Shown here piece after piece: positions 25,222 to 37,000 of a stretch of DNA of 64,000 nt. Under the pieces are notes generated by a model. It was not told where the DNA came from and did not search any database. It saw only the letters and a list, made by a program, of their open reading frames with translations. This stretch comes from Mucilaginibacter flavidus (GTDB lineage Bacteria; Bacteroidota; Bacteroidia; Sphingobacteriales; Sphingobacteriaceae): assembly GCF_024055575.1 (NCBI RefSeq), contig NZ_JAMXOE010000008.1, positions 1 through 64,000 of the forward strand, in the 5' to 3' direction. Each line of letters starts with the position of its first letter. The first letter of the stretch is position 1. The position numbers and the translations under genes are program-made.

Positions 25222-27633
25222 ATGGCTAAAAATTTACTCATTGTAGAATCTCCGGCGAAAGCCAAAACCATCGAGGGATACCTTGGCAAAGACTTTACAG
25301 TAAAGTCGAGTTACGGGCATATCCGGGATTTGGTTAAATCTGATGATGCCATTGATGTTGCTAATAACTTCAAACAAAACTACGAGGTTCCTGCTGATAA
25401 AAAGCAGGTAGTGAGCGAGTTAAAGAAATTAGCAAAAGAAGCAGATATGGTATGGCTAGCGTCCGATGAGGACCGCGAGGGAGAAGCTATATCATGGCAC
25501 TTGTTTGAAACATTGGGTCTTAAAGATGCCACAACAAAGCGGATTGTATTTCACGAGATTACAAAGCCCGCTATACTGCGCGCAATTGAAACACCGCGAA
25601 AAATAGATTATAATTTAGTTAATGCACAGCAGGCCCGCAGGGTGCTCGACAGGCTGGTTGGTTTTGAGCTTTCTCCTGTTTTATGGAAGAAGGTAAAACC
25701 ATCTCTTTCTGCCGGCCGGGTACAATCGGTTGCTGTTAGGTTGATCGTCGACCGCGAGCGGGAAATAAACAAGTTTAAATCTGAAGCGGCATTTAAAATA
25801 GTTGCCATATTTGGCAAAGGTAAAGACGCATTTAAAGCTGAACTGCCTGAGCGTTTTACCAAACAGGAAGATGCTGAAAAGTTCCTGCAGGATTGCCTTG
25901 GCGCCGACTTTGACGTAAAATCATTAGAAACCCGCCCGGCAAAACGCTCGCCGGCCGCGCCCTTTACCACGTCGACCCTACAACAGGAAGCAAGCCGTAA
26001 ATTGGGCTATTCTGTGTCGCGTACTATGCAGGTGGCGCAAAAGCTTTACGAAGCCGGGCATATTACTTATATGCGTACTGACTCGGTTAATTTATCAGAT
26101 ACCGCGTTAAATGCTGCAGCTGCCGAGATTGTATCGGCCTGGGGCGATAAGTACCACCAGCACAGGATTTATAAAACCAAAAGCGCCAGCGCACAGGAAG
26201 CGCACGAGGCGATAAGGCCTACTTATTTTAATAAGCATACTATTAGCAGCGACTCGAGCGAGATGCGCCTGTACGACCTGATCTGGAAACGCGCCATCGC
26301 CTCGCAAATGAGCGAAGCGCAGTTTGAAAAAACCACCGCAAAAATCAACGTATCAACACGTAATGAGGATTTGGTTGCCAATGGCGAGGTAATGAGGTTT
26401 GATGGTTTCCTGAAAGTTTACCTCGAATCGAGCGATGACGAGGAAGATAATCTCCAGGATGGTGAAAATACCATGCTGCCGCCTTTAACTAAAGGCCAGC
26501 GTTTGGCACTGCAGGAAATGTCGGCAACGGAGCGCTTTTCGCGACCGCCTGCACGTTACACCGAAGCGAGCCTTGTAAAAAAACTGGAAGAGCTGGGCAT
26601 TGGCCGACCGTCAACCTATGCCCCTACTATATCAACCGTACAAAACCGCGGTTATGTGGTTAAAGAAGAACGTGAAGGTAAACAACGCGCTTTCCGCGTG
26701 CTAACCCTTAAGGGCGATAAAATTACCAAAGAAGAAAAGGTGGAAAACACCGGCGCTGAACGCGGCAAACTGTTCCCTACAGATATTGGCGCCGTAGTAA
26801 ACGATTTCCTGGTGCAACATTTTAAAGATATTGTTGATTTTAACTTTACCGCCAGCGTTGAAAAACAGTTTGACGAGATAGCCCAGGGATTGCAGGAATG
26901 GACGGATATGCTGCATAGCTTTTACACCCCATTCCATAAAGAAGTAGAGAACACCACTCAAACGGCTAACAAGGCAACCGGCGAGCGTGAGTTGGGTGTG
27001 CACCCCGAAAGCGGCAAGAAGATATCGGTGCGTATCGGCCGTTTCGGTCCGTTTGTACAGGTTGGCGAGAACGCTACCGACGAAGAACCGGAAAAGCCAT
27101 TATATGCCAGCTTACGCGCCGGGCAAAGCATTGAAACCATAACCGTTGAAGAAGCGCTTGAACTGTTTAAACTACCTAAAAAGGTGGGAATGTTCGAAGA
27201 TAAGGACATGACGGTTGCTATAGGCAAATTCGGTCCTTATATAAGGCATAACAGCGCTTTTGTATCGCTTCCAAAAGGTATCGACCCACACGATGTTACC
27301 GAAGAGAAAGCTATTGAGCTGATACTGGAAAAACGCCAGAAGGATGCCGACAGGCTGATAAAAGCGTTCGACGAAGATGCTACCATGAAAGTATTAAACG
27401 GCCGCTGGGGCCCTTATATTGAATTTGGCAAACTGAACGTTAAAATACCAAAGGACAAAGACCCCTTAACGCTTACCTACGAGGAATGCAAGGCCCTGGC
27501 CGATGCAATGCCGAAGGATGTAAAAAAAGGGCGTTTCGGCAAAGCAGCACCGGCAGCAAAGGCCGCACCTGCTAAAAAAGCCGTTGCAAAAAAGGCTCCT
27601 GCGAAGAAGAAGGCAGCGGTGAAGAAAAAATAG
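25222..27633 (+). CDS. topA: DNA topoisomerase I
   Basis: At 803 residues this type IA topoisomerase relaxes negative supercoils. The Toprim domain has the acidic motif DEDREGE near residue 83. The active-site tyrosine is in ITYMRTDSVNLS near 283, and AGRVQSVAVRL is present. The C-terminal zinc fingers of enterobacterial TopA are absent. They are replaced by TopA C-terminal repeats (GRFGPFVQVG, GKFGPYIRHN, GRWGPYIEFG) and a Lys/Ala-rich tail that probably binds DNA. Confidence 0.96.
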   Translation: MAKNLLIVESPAKAKTIEGYLGKDFTVKSSYGHIRDLVKSDDAIDVANNFKQNYEVPADKKQVVSELKKLAKEADMVWLASDEDREGEAISWHLFETLGLKDATTKRIVFHEITKPAILRAIETPRKIDYNLVNAQQARRVLDRLVGFELSPVLWKKVKPSLSAGRVQSVAVRLIVDREREINKFKSEAAFKIVAIFGKGKDAFKAELPERFTKQEDAEKFLQDCLGADFDVKSLETRPAKRSPAAPFTTSTLQQEASRKLGYSVSRTMQVAQKLYEAGHITYMRTDSVNLSDTALNAAAAEIVSAWGDKYHQHRIYKTKSASAQEAHEAIRPTYFNKHTISSDSSEMRLYDLIWKRAIASQMSEAQFEKTTAKINVSTRNEDLVANGEVMRFDGFLKVYLESSDDEEDNLQDGENTMLPPLTKGQRLALQEMSATERFSRPPARYTEASLVKKLEELGIGRPSTYAPTISTVQNRGYVVKEEREGKQRAFRVLTLKGDKITKEEKVENTGAERGKLFPTDIGAVVNDFLVQHFKDIVDFNFTASVEKQFDEIAQGLQEWTDMLHSFYTPFHKEVENTTQTANKATGERELGVHPESGKKISVRIGRFGPFVQVGENATDEEPEKPLYASLRAGQSIETITVEEALELFKLPKKVGMFEDKDMTVAIGKFGPYIRHNSAFVSLPKGIDPHDVTEEKAIELILEKRQKDADRLIKAFDEDATMKVLNGRWGPYIEFGKLNVKIPKDKDPLTLTYEECKALADAMPKDVKKGRFGKAAPAAKAAPAKKAVAKKAPAKKKAAVKKK

Positions 27634-27725
27634 ATTAGTTGATTAGGTTGATTGAGTGAGTGGTTGATTAAGTTAATTTTCAAAACTCAATCAACTTAAT
27701 CCAACCCAATCAACTCAATCAACTA
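27632..27725. repeat. Inverted repeat of TTGATT-type units after topA
   Basis: Left units such as GTTGATTAGGTTGATTGAG and GGTTGATTAAGTT face complementary CAATCAACTTAATCC and CAATCAACTCAATCAAC units on the right, with a TTTTCAAAA centre. The long hairpin fills nearly all DNA between topA and the next gene and may act as terminator or mobile repeat. Confidence 0.7.
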
Positions 27726-27728
27726 ACA

Positions 27729-28133
27729 ATGATAAAAGACCTCCCCGATAACACCGTAAAAGATATTGCAATTGCAGTGGCGCTGGAGAAAGAAAGCGTG
27801 GAGAGCAAAATATGGTACGTTTATATCATTAACCTTAAAAACGAACCGATTGAAAATGTGCTGATAACCTCAAAAGGCTATGGCGAAAAGGATGGTGAAC
27901 AAGTTAAGACTTCCACCCTCCGCCACATGTTCCCCTTAGTTGAAGGCAATTCGTTCAAAATTATCGAGCCGATTGATGAGCAAACATTCGGCCTCAACAA
28001 CGAATATTGGTTAAGCTACTACATCGGCACACAGATTTACGACAAAAAATTTATCTTTTTACCCGAAAGTATTGTTGAAATGAACTTTACCCGGTTACCC
28101 GTGATTAACAAGGTTGGGGTGATGATTAGGTGA
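27729..28133 (+). CDS. Conserved-looking hypothetical protein, 134 residues
   Basis: The family is not recognised with certainty. The protein is soluble and beta-rich, without signal peptide or membrane helix (KIWYVYIINLKNEPIENVLI; STLRHMFPLVEG; RLPVINKVGVMIR). The ordered composition and core-like codon use support a real gene. It lies 96 bp after topA, beyond the inverted repeat. Confidence 0.7.
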   Translation: MIKDLPDNTVKDIAIAVALEKESVESKIWYVYIINLKNEPIENVLITSKGYGEKDGEQVKTSTLRHMFPLVEGNSFKIIEPIDEQTFGLNNEYWLSYYIGTQIYDKKFIFLPESIVEMNFTRLPVINKVGVMIR

Positions 28134-28333
28134 TAATTTATCCTACCTACTTTTTGTTTTTCAGTTGCTATCAACAATTTCCAACTGCTACCTATCGTAG
28201 TATCCAAAAAATAATTCCGAAATCGAAATTCCGAACGGCGAAGCCTTCTCGAAGGCCTTCTAAAACAAAACAAAAAAACCTGAGAAATTCCGAAATAAAG
28301 AATTAAATTACAAGGTAATTAACAAGCCTAACC

Positions 28334-31300
28334 ATGGATACTTTCTACAGCCTTTTCCGTACCCGGAAAGGATTAATCGGCACCGGTGTTTTTCTGATAC
28401 TGGTGGTTTTAACCATTTTTATTATTTTCCGACACCGCCAAAAACCAGGCATCGACCCGGAATTTAGTAAGTATATCGAATCGTACACCACCGGGATAAT
28501 ATCCAAGGGGAGTACTATTAAAATCCGGCTGGCGAGCGAGGTACAGGTTAGTCACGAACAAAATGCGCAGCTAAGCGATAAACTTTTCAGCTTTTCACCA
28601 TCCATAAAAGGCAAGGCCTATTGGATAGATGCCCGCACCGTCGAATTCAGGCCCGAAGGAAAACTCGACCCAGATAAAAACTACAGCGGCGATTTCAAGC
28701 TGAATAAAATAATTGATGTACCCGGTAAATTCGAAGACTTTAAGTTTAGCTTTCAAACTATAAAGCCCGACTATACGGTATCATTCGTCGGCTTGCAAAC
28801 CGCCACCAATACTTCACTTGATAAAATGAAGTTAAGCGGCCTTATCCAAACCGCCGACAACGAAGATTCGGGCGAAATTGAGAAAATCATTACCGCAAAC
28901 TTTGTAAACCCCGTACACATCAGTTGGGAGCACAATCCGGTTGCCAAAACACACCATTTTGTGGTGACCCAGCTTACACGCGGTAATGGTCTGATAAATC
29001 AGGTTACAGTTAACTGGGATGGCGGTAGCCTCAATATCGACAAAAAAGGCAGCCAGCAGTTTGATATACCAGCCATCGGCGATTTCAGGGTGCTTGACAT
29101 AAAGGCTGTGCAGGATAACGACCAATATGTTTTGGTTCAATTTTCGGATAACATAATGATTGGCCAGGAACTAAGTGGCCTCGTAGGCATGGGCAACGTA
29201 ACCGATGCCGCCTATACCATTGAGGGAAGCACCGTTAAGGTTTATTCGCCCGAACATTTGCAGGGTAATTACAGCGTTTTTGTAAACGAAGGTGTTGAAA
29301 ATATATCGCACAAAAAAATAACCAAAGCCTATACAGGCAATGTTTTTTTTGAAAACCGTTTGCCATCAGTCACTATTCCCGGCAAAGGCGTTATTTTGCC
29401 CGATTCCGGAAAACTGATGATGCCTTTTGAGGCAACCAATTTAAACGCGGTTGACGTAAGCATCGTAAAGATTTATGAAAACAACGTACCACAGTATTTC
29501 CAGAATAATGGGTTTGATGGCGGCGAGGAATTACGGCATGTAGGCAAGCCTGTAGTCCAAAAAACCATCCGGCTTGATGAAGACAAAAGCCTCAACCTGA
29601 GTAAAAAAAACCGTTTTATGCTGGATATCGACCAGCTTTTACGTACCGAACCCGGCGCAATTTATCGCGTAATCATTGGTTTCCGGAAAGATTACTCGAT
29701 ATACAATTGCAAAGCCGGTTCGCCGGTTCAAAAAAATGCGGATGATGACGAAGGCTATGGCGGCGAGGGCAGCAGCTTTGGCACCAATACAGGTACTATA
29801 AGTGATGAAGACGACGATTTTTGGGCGAAGTATGATAATTATTACCCGGAAGAATACAACTGGCAACAGCGCAACGACCCATGCACCAACTCTTATTTCA
29901 CCAAGGATAGATGGGCTGTACGGAACATTATTGCATCAAACATAGGCCTTATTGCCAAACGGGGCAGCGATAACAGCATGCTGGTTGCGGTCACCAATAT
30001 TTTAAGCGCTAAACCTATGAGCGGCGTCGAGCTGGAATTGCTGGACTACCAAAAGCAGGTAATACTCAAAACCACCTCAGATGGTGACGGTATGGCTAAG
30101 TTTGATATGAAGCGCAAACCTTACCTGCTCGTTGCCAAAATCGGTAAAGAACGCGGCTATTTAAAATTGGACGATGGCAGTTCATTGCCGCTCTCCCGTT
30201 TCAACGTGGGCGGCGAGCAGATACAAAGCGGACTCAAAGGCTTTATTTATGGCGAGCGCGGCGTATGGCGGCCTGGTGACTCGATATTTATGTCGTTTAT
30301 CCTGGAGGACAAGCTTAAAACCCTCCCGGCAGACCTTCCGGTGCAGTTTGAGCTGTTTGATACCAATGGCAAACTCTACAGGAGGCTTACCCAAACAAAG
30401 TCCTTAGATGGCTTCTATAGCTTCCACACAGCAACCGAAACCTCCTCGCCTACCGGTAACTGGAGCGCTAAAGTGAAAGTTGGCGGCGCTGTGTTTGAAA
30501 AGAGCGTGAAGATTGAAACCATAATGCCTAACCGCCTTAAAATAGGCTTAACCTTTGGCGGGGCAAAAGAATTAACCAAAGGCGGCGACGTAAGCGGGGC
30601 ACTCACTGCACAATGGTTGTTTGGCGGAACGGCGCAAAATCTGAAAGCTAAGGTTGACGCTTTTTTGTCGCCAAAAACAACAGCTTTCAAAGGTTACGAA
30701 GATTATGTATTTGATGATCCTACCTTAGCCTTTACCACGCAAACCCAAACCATATTCGACGGCCGGCTCGACGAAAATGGCAAAGCATCGGTAAACACCA
30801 ATATCAATATCGAAAAACAAGCGCCTGGGCAGCTGAATGCCAACTTCCTGGTAAAAGTATTTGAACCGGGCGGCAATTTTAGTATACAAGCGCTGAGCAT
30901 GCCTTACAATGTCTACCCGGGCTATGTGGGCATTAAGACAGAAAAAGGCAGCGACCTTTCAGGTATGCTGGTTACTGGTAAAGATCATGATATTGATATT
31001 GCCGACGTAGACGTAAATGGGAAACCGTTTGAAGGCACCCGCAACGTTGAACTGGAACTCTACAAAATACAATGGCGCTGGTGGTGGGACGAAACAGGCA
31101 ACCAAATGAGCAACTTTACCCAGGATAAGTACAACAAACTGGTAAAAACAGCAAGTGTAAAATTGGTCAACGGTCGCGGCAAATGGAACCTGCACATCAA
31201 CCAGGCCGATTGGGGGCGTTACCTTATCCGTGTTAAAGACGAAACTACCGGGCACTCAACCGGTAAGATATTATATGTCGACTGGTCAAATTGGTCGGAA

Positions 31301-33937
31301 AGGTTGCAGCAAACCAACCCTACCGAGGCTGCGATGCTTTCGTTCACTGCTGATAAAACCAATTACAAAGTTGGCGAAGATGCGACCCTGACCATCCCTA
31401 CCATGTCGGACGGCCGCGCGCTAATCAGCTTTGAAAATGGCAGCAAGGTTTTAAAAACCACCTGGATTGATACCAAAAAAGGACAAACCCGTTATACCTT
31501 TAAAGTTGATGGAAACATGGCGCCAAACGTGTTTGTAAACGTTACACTGCTACAGCGACACTCGCAAACGGTTAACGATTTACCTATCCGGATGTATGGG
31601 GCGATACCGCTTTCTGTTGATAACCCGGAGACTATCCTGAAACCGGTTATCAGTATGCCTGATAAAATAAAGCCTGAAACACAGTCGTCTATCACCGTAT
31701 CTGAAGCATCGGGCAAGGAGATGACTTACACGGTTGCTATTGTTGATGAGGGCTTGCTCGACATCACCAACTACAAAACACCTGATCCGCATGAGACATT
31801 TTACGCCCGCGAGGCGCTCGGTGTAAAAACCTGGGACTTATTCGATTATGTTATCGGCGCATTTGGCGGCGGGCTTGAGCGAATTTTAAGCATAGGTGGT
31901 GACGGTACCGGTGGCGCCAACCGCAATGTATCGGTAAACAGGTTTAAACCTGTTGTGAAGTTTTTAGGCCCATATCACCTGGATGCCGGCGAAAAGCAAA
32001 CCCATGCGTTTACACTGCCCCAGTACATCGGTTCGGTAAAAGCGATGGTAATAGCCGGGCATAACGGCAGTTACGGCCGTGCAGAGAAAGTTGTAGCTGT
32101 TAAAAAACCTTTGATGATACTTGCTACACTACCACGTGTTTTAGGCCCGTCGGAAAAAGTGCAGCTGCCGGTTACTGTTTTTGCCATGGAAAACAACATC
32201 AAAACGGTTACTGTCCAGGTACAGTCGAATGCATTTAGCAACATGGCTGGTAATAACCAAAAGACCATCACCTTTACAAAAACCGGCGACCAGCTTGTAA
32301 CTTTTGATTTAAGTGTTAAAGATTTTGTGGGCGTGGGTAAAGTGCATATAGTTGCCAAAAGTGGCGGCGAGACTGCTGCTTATGATGTTGATTTGAATGT
32401 GCGCAACCCTAACCCACCGGTTACTAAAATAACAGAAAAGGAACTGGCCGCGGGCGAAAGCTGGAATACTTCGTACGCTGCAATAGGGATAAATGGCACC
32501 AACAAGGCTGTGCTGGAGGTTGCTTCCATCCCACCGCTAAACCTTACCAAACGTTTAAATTATTTAATTGAATATCCTTACGGCTGTGTTGAGCAAACTA
32601 CGTCATCTGCATTTCCGCAGTTGTATTTGGGCCAGTTGCTCGACTTGAGCGCCAGGCAAAAAGCCGAAACGGAACGAAACATAAAGGCAACTATAAACCG
32701 GTTAAACGGCTTCCAGGTTAACAGTGGTGGTTTAAGCTATTGGCCTGGTGTTGGCGAGGCCGATGAATGGGGCACCAACTACGCCGGTCATTTTATGCTC
32801 GAGGCACAAGCCAAAGGATACAGCCTTCCGCTTGGGTTTATCGAACAATGGAAAAAATACCAGAAATTAAAAGCAGTAACCTGGGCGCCAGATTCGCGCA
32901 GCTTTTATGGGGCCGATTTAACACAGGCCTACCGCTTATACCTGCTGGCCCTGGCACGTTCGCCCGAACTTGGCGCCATGAATCGTTTGCGTGAGTTTAA
33001 ATACCTCAGTATTGAAGCCCGCTGGCGATTAGCTGCGGCCTACAAATTGGCTGGCCAACCCGAAACTGGTTTGAAAATGATTGCAGGGTTGCCATTAACC
33101 ATCAAACCGTATAATTCAATGTATGGCACCTATGGTTCTGATTTGCGTGATGAAGCGATGATTTTGGAAACACTCACCCTGCTCGGACAGCAACAAAAGG
33201 CAGCAGGCGAATTACGTTTGGTTGCAACCCATTTATCGGAAGATAGCTGGTACAGCACCCAAACTACAGCCTATTCGCTGATTGCTGTTGCCCAATATTG
33301 TGGTCAAAACAAATCAGCAGCCAAACTTACCTTTAACTACAAAGCGGGTAATGCACAGGCTGCCGTTAATTCGCAGTCGTATATGTGGCAGTTGCCTGTT
33401 GATGCAAGGGGCGGCAATGTGTCGCTAAAAAACAACGGCAATAACAGGTTATACATTAGGCTGATACAACAGGGTCAACCTTCATCAGGACAGGATATAC
33501 AAACCCGTGTTGATCCTGATGTATTAACCCTTCGAGTAGGTTATTTCACGCTCGGCGGAAAACCGGTAGACCCTGCCAGCCTGAAACAGGGGACAGATTT
33601 TGTTGCCCAGGTAAATATTAAAAACCCAGGCAAACGCGGCCGTTACGATAACCTTGCACTTACACAGATATTCCCGTCCGGTTGGGAGATACTGAATACC
33701 CGGATGATGAACGGCGCTGAAGCCTTGACTTCGTCCGAGTCAGACTATCGCGATATCCGGGACGACCGCGTGAATACCTATTTCAGCCTGCCCGAAGGAA
33801 AAGAAGTAACCTATTATGTGATGCTGAATGCGGCCTACGCCGGCAAGTATTATTTACCGGCAACGTATTGCGAGGCGATGTACAATAATTCGATAACGGC
33901 ATTGATAAAAGGGCAATGGGTTGAGGTGGTGAAGTAG
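28334..33937 (+). CDS. Alpha-2-macroglobulin family protein
   Basis: At 1867 residues it has an N-terminal membrane anchor (helix about 13-32), a series of beta-sandwich MG domains and a bait-like region. It then shows the thioester motif YGCVEQTTS (Cys near 1418) in an alpha/alpha-toroid, and a C-terminal receptor-like domain. Bacterial alpha-2-macroglobulins are thought to trap attacking proteases in the periplasm through the thioester. The usual partner pbpC is not adjacent. An Asp/Glu/Gly-rich stretch (near 470-500) interrupts the MG domains. Confidence 0.92.
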   Translation: MDTFYSLFRTRKGLIGTGVFLILVVLTIFIIFRHRQKPGIDPEFSKYIESYTTGIISKGSTIKIRLASEVQVSHEQNAQLSDKLFSFSPSIKGKAYWIDARTVEFRPEGKLDPDKNYSGDFKLNKIIDVPGKFEDFKFSFQTIKPDYTVSFVGLQTATNTSLDKMKLSGLIQTADNEDSGEIEKIITANFVNPVHISWEHNPVAKTHHFVVTQLTRGNGLINQVTVNWDGGSLNIDKKGSQQFDIPAIGDFRVLDIKAVQDNDQYVLVQFSDNIMIGQELSGLVGMGNVTDAAYTIEGSTVKVYSPEHLQGNYSVFVNEGVENISHKKITKAYTGNVFFENRLPSVTIPGKGVILPDSGKLMMPFEATNLNAVDVSIVKIYENNVPQYFQNNGFDGGEELRHVGKPVVQKTIRLDEDKSLNLSKKNRFMLDIDQLLRTEPGAIYRVIIGFRKDYSIYNCKAGSPVQKNADDDEGYGGEGSSFGTNTGTISDEDDDFWAKYDNYYPEEYNWQQRNDPCTNSYFTKDRWAVRNIIASNIGLIAKRGSDNSMLVAVTNILSAKPMSGVELELLDYQKQVILKTTSDGDGMAKFDMKRKPYLLVAKIGKERGYLKLDDGSSLPLSRFNVGGEQIQSGLKGFIYGERGVWRPGDSIFMSFILEDKLKTLPADLPVQFELFDTNGKLYRRLTQTKSLDGFYSFHTATETSSPTGNWSAKVKVGGAVFEKSVKIETIMPNRLKIGLTFGGAKELTKGGDVSGALTAQWLFGGTAQNLKAKVDAFLSPKTTAFKGYEDYVFDDPTLAFTTQTQTIFDGRLDENGKASVNTNINIEKQAPGQLNANFLVKVFEPGGNFSIQALSMPYNVYPGYVGIKTEKGSDLSGMLVTGKDHDIDIADVDVNGKPFEGTRNVELELYKIQWRWWWDETGNQMSNFTQDKYNKLVKTASVKLVNGRGKWNLHINQADWGRYLIRVKDETTGHSTGKILYVDWSNWSERLQQTNPTEAAMLSFTADKTNYKVGEDATLTIPTMSDGRALISFENGSKVLKTTWIDTKKGQTRYTFKVDGNMAPNVFVNVTLLQRHSQTVNDLPIRMYGAIPLSVDNPETILKPVISMPDKIKPETQSSITVSEASGKEMTYTVAIVDEGLLDITNYKTPDPHETFYAREALGVKTWDLFDYVIGAFGGGLERILSIGGDGTGGANRNVSVNRFKPVVKFLGPYHLDAGEKQTHAFTLPQYIGSVKAMVIAGHNGSYGRAEKVVAVKKPLMILATLPRVLGPSEKVQLPVTVFAMENNIKTVTVQVQSNAFSNMAGNNQKTITFTKTGDQLVTFDLSVKDFVGVGKVHIVAKSGGETAAYDVDLNVRNPNPPVTKITEKELAAGESWNTSYAAIGINGTNKAVLEVASIPPLNLTKRLNYLIEYPYGCVEQTTSSAFPQLYLGQLLDLSARQKAETERNIKATINRLNGFQVNSGGLSYWPGVGEADEWGTNYAGHFMLEAQAKGYSLPLGFIEQWKKYQKLKAVTWAPDSRSFYGADLTQAYRLYLLALARSPELGAMNRLREFKYLSIEARWRLAAAYKLAGQPETGLKMIAGLPLTIKPYNSMYGTYGSDLRDEAMILETLTLLGQQQKAAGELRLVATHLSEDSWYSTQTTAYSLIAVAQYCGQNKSAAKLTFNYKAGNAQAAVNSQSYMWQLPVDARGGNVSLKNNGNNRLYIRLIQQGQPSSGQDIQTRVDPDVLTLRVGYFTLGGKPVDPASLKQGTDFVAQVNIKNPGKRGRYDNLALTQIFPSGWEILNTRMMNGAEALTSSESDYRDIRDDRVNTYFSLPEGKEVTYYVMLNAAYAGKYYLPATYCEAMYNNSITALIKGQWVEVVK

Positions 33938-33961
33938 AGATTAGTTAATTGGAGGTTGGTG

Positions 33962-33995
33962 ATTAGACGAAATGCGGAGAAGGCATTTTGTCTAA
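33962..33995. terminator. Bidirectional hairpin terminator
   Basis: ATTAGACGAAATGC pairs with GCATTTTGTCTAAT around a short loop, between the convergent alpha-2-macroglobulin and SNF2 genes. Confidence 0.65.
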
Positions 33996-34043
33996 TCTCT
34001 AAACGCTCTGACGTTAATGTAATAAACTTTTCCGGGCATCGTT

Positions 34044-37000
34044 TTATTTCCCGCCAACTAAACCCAACAGATCATTTTTATTTAAAGAATTTAAAAACGA
34101 GGTATCCGTTTTAATCAAATCATTAGCCAGATCGGTTTTAGCTTCCTGCAGCAGCATGATTTTTTCTTCGACTGTAGCAGGGCAAATTAAACGTACGGCT
34201 ACAACCGGTTTGTCCTGTCCAATACGATGACAACGGTCTATCGCCTGGTTTTCAACAGCCGGGTTCCACCATGGGTCTACAAGGTAGACATAATCAGCCT
34301 CGGTCAGGTTCAAACCTGTGCCTCCCGCTTTCAGGCTCACCAGGAAAACCCTAACATCAGGGTTATTTTGAAATTCCTCTATAACTGCCTGCCGGTTGCG
34401 GGTTTGGCCGGTAAGGTAAGTAAATCCGATCTGCCTGCTTTTTAACTCTATCCTGATCAAATCCAGCATAGACACAAACTGCGAAAACACCAATATTTTA
34501 TGCTGGTGCATTTTACCATCAATTTGCTCCAGCAGCATATCAATTTTTGAGGATGCATTGCCCGGCATCTTCTCCCCTTTTATCAGCAGCGGCGAGTCGC
34601 AAATTTGCCGCAGACGGGTAATGCCTTTCAGTACATCCATGGATTTTTTCTCCAGTTGTTCGCTCGTAGTTGCTGAAATGTAATCCCTGAACTGTTTTTC
34701 GTAAGCATCGTAGATGGTGCGTTGCTCGGGTTTCATATCGCAATACACAACCATTTCGGTTTTCTCCGGCAAATCGGTGGCTACCTGTTGTTTGGTGCGG
34801 CGCAGTACAAAGGGCCTTATCTTATTTTGCAGTTCCATAGCCCGTTTGGAGCTCTTAAACATATCAATGGGCGATGAATATATCTGCTTAAAATACAACT
34901 TGCTGCCCAGCAAACCGGGACAGGCAAAAGACAATTGCCCGTAAATATCGAAGGTGTTATTTTCAATCGGTGTCCCGGTCATCACTATTTTATTGCGCGA
35001 TTTCAGCAGCCTTGCAGCCTTATAACGCTGCGATTCAGGATTTTTAATCTGCTGCGACTCATCTAAAAAGATGTAGTTAAACACATAATCCTTCAAAAAC
35101 ACAATATCAGCCAACAGGGTACCATACGAGGTAAGTACCACTTCGTAACTGTCAAAATCATGAATATTTTTAATGCGGTCGGCGCCGTAAATAGTGCGAA
35201 CCCTTATCGATGGCGCAAATTTTTCAATTTCCTGCTGCCAGTTAAAGATAAGCGAAGTAGGTACCACAACCAGGTTGGTGTTATGCTGATGTTTCTCACG
35301 TTGCGACAGGATGAAGGCAATAACCTGCACCGTCTTCCCTAGGCCCATATCATCGGCAAGGCAGCCGCCAAAATTAAAATCGTCCAGAAAATTCAACCAG
35401 CTTAGCCCCTGCTGTTGGTATGGTCGCAGGCTGCCAACAAATGCCGCCGGTGTGTCAATTGGTTTAATGGAACTAAAATCTGTTAATCGCTGGTGATAAA
35501 TGCTGATTTCATTTTTCACCTGCTCGTCAAGCATTACCTCATCAAACAATTGCTCAATAACCGTAAAGTTGCTCCGGGCTATCTGAAGCGTTTCATCATC
35601 CACAATCTCACCAGAATTGAAGTAGCCTTTAAATTTTTCCAACCACTCAGCCGGCATTATGCCCATCGTGCCATCGTCCAGCTGAACATACTTTGTCTTA
35701 TTTTTTACTGCGCGATAAATTTGCTTAAGCGATGCCCTTGTTTTACCGAATTTAGCATTTGCCACCACATTAAACCAATTAACGCCACTTAACACCTTAA
35801 TGCTAATTTTTACTTTGTTGGGATTCAGCTTATTGCCTTCCAGCTCGTTAAAACCAAGAATGGTAATGTTTTGTTGCTGCCAATCATCAAACACGCTTAA
35901 AAACCAGTCCTCGTCTAAAAAGCGCTTTTTATGCAGATAAAAATAGGCCAGGTCGTTTTCCAGTTGTTCTTCAAAATATGGGTGTTGCTTAACTAGCAGC
36001 GCCGTAAAATCAATTTCGGCCTCATCATTGCGCCATACCATAAACTCCTTGCCGGTATTATCAACCGAGTAAATCTGCTTTTTTGTCCGTACCGATATTT
36101 CTACTTCACCATAGCGCATAACCGGGATAATCATTACATGCGCACCAAAATCCGACAGGTAAATTATCCGCTCCGTTTCGTTGGTAAAGCCCTGCTGTTT
36201 TAACTGCACCGGGGTGGCAATCGGGATATGTTTATAGTCTATCTTAACTTTTTCCTCCAACTTGTGCAGCAGCTGTTTTTTGAACTCGTTAAATTTTGAG
36301 GCATGCACCAGCAGGTTATCCGGCTGTTTAGTTAAAAGGTTAATCACATTCAGTTGCTGCAGGTTATCGGCCAGGTAAAGTCCTTCGCCTGTATCTACAA
36401 AATAGCTGAATTTTATTTTCAGGTCTTTTAAATCGTAAAGCCTGTTTTCGATCCCCAACGTAGCCGACAACTCAAAAAATTGGTCCTTTGGCTCAACTTC
36501 CAGTTTTAGCTCACGGGTAATCAGCCCAACCTTTACCGGAAAAATGGACGAGGCAGTAACCTTTTCCGAAATCTCATTGTTGTGATAATAAAAATAGTAA
36601 CCAGGCGGATTTTTGATAATCGCGCGCAAAGCCATTATATCCGCATCGCTCAGCGTTTTATTAACGTGATTTTGGAATTTGTGGATACCCGTAAAAAACT
36701 TAAGTAACTGTGCATCTTCCGTCTCCCATATAAAATCCAGGGGCGGCAGGGTCGTTAGCGGGTTTTTTATTTTGCCTTCTTTGCTTATTTCGGCCCTGTA
36801 AAGTTCAACGAACAGGTATTTGTAATACTTGTGCTGCTTAAGTACTATACAAACCGCCCCTTCATCATTACTGCCTGCCGGAGCATTTTCTGCAGCAACC
36901 ACATTATTCAGCAGGGCCAGGCTTTGTTTATTTACCGCTATCAGCGACGATAATCGCGGCTTGATCTCAACCTGTTTGTTGGTATACTCTATTTTGAAGT

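Noticed and set aside
25049..25246. 65-codon frame before topA
   Set aside because: It is a low-complexity read through the inverted repeat and overlaps the topA promoter and start.
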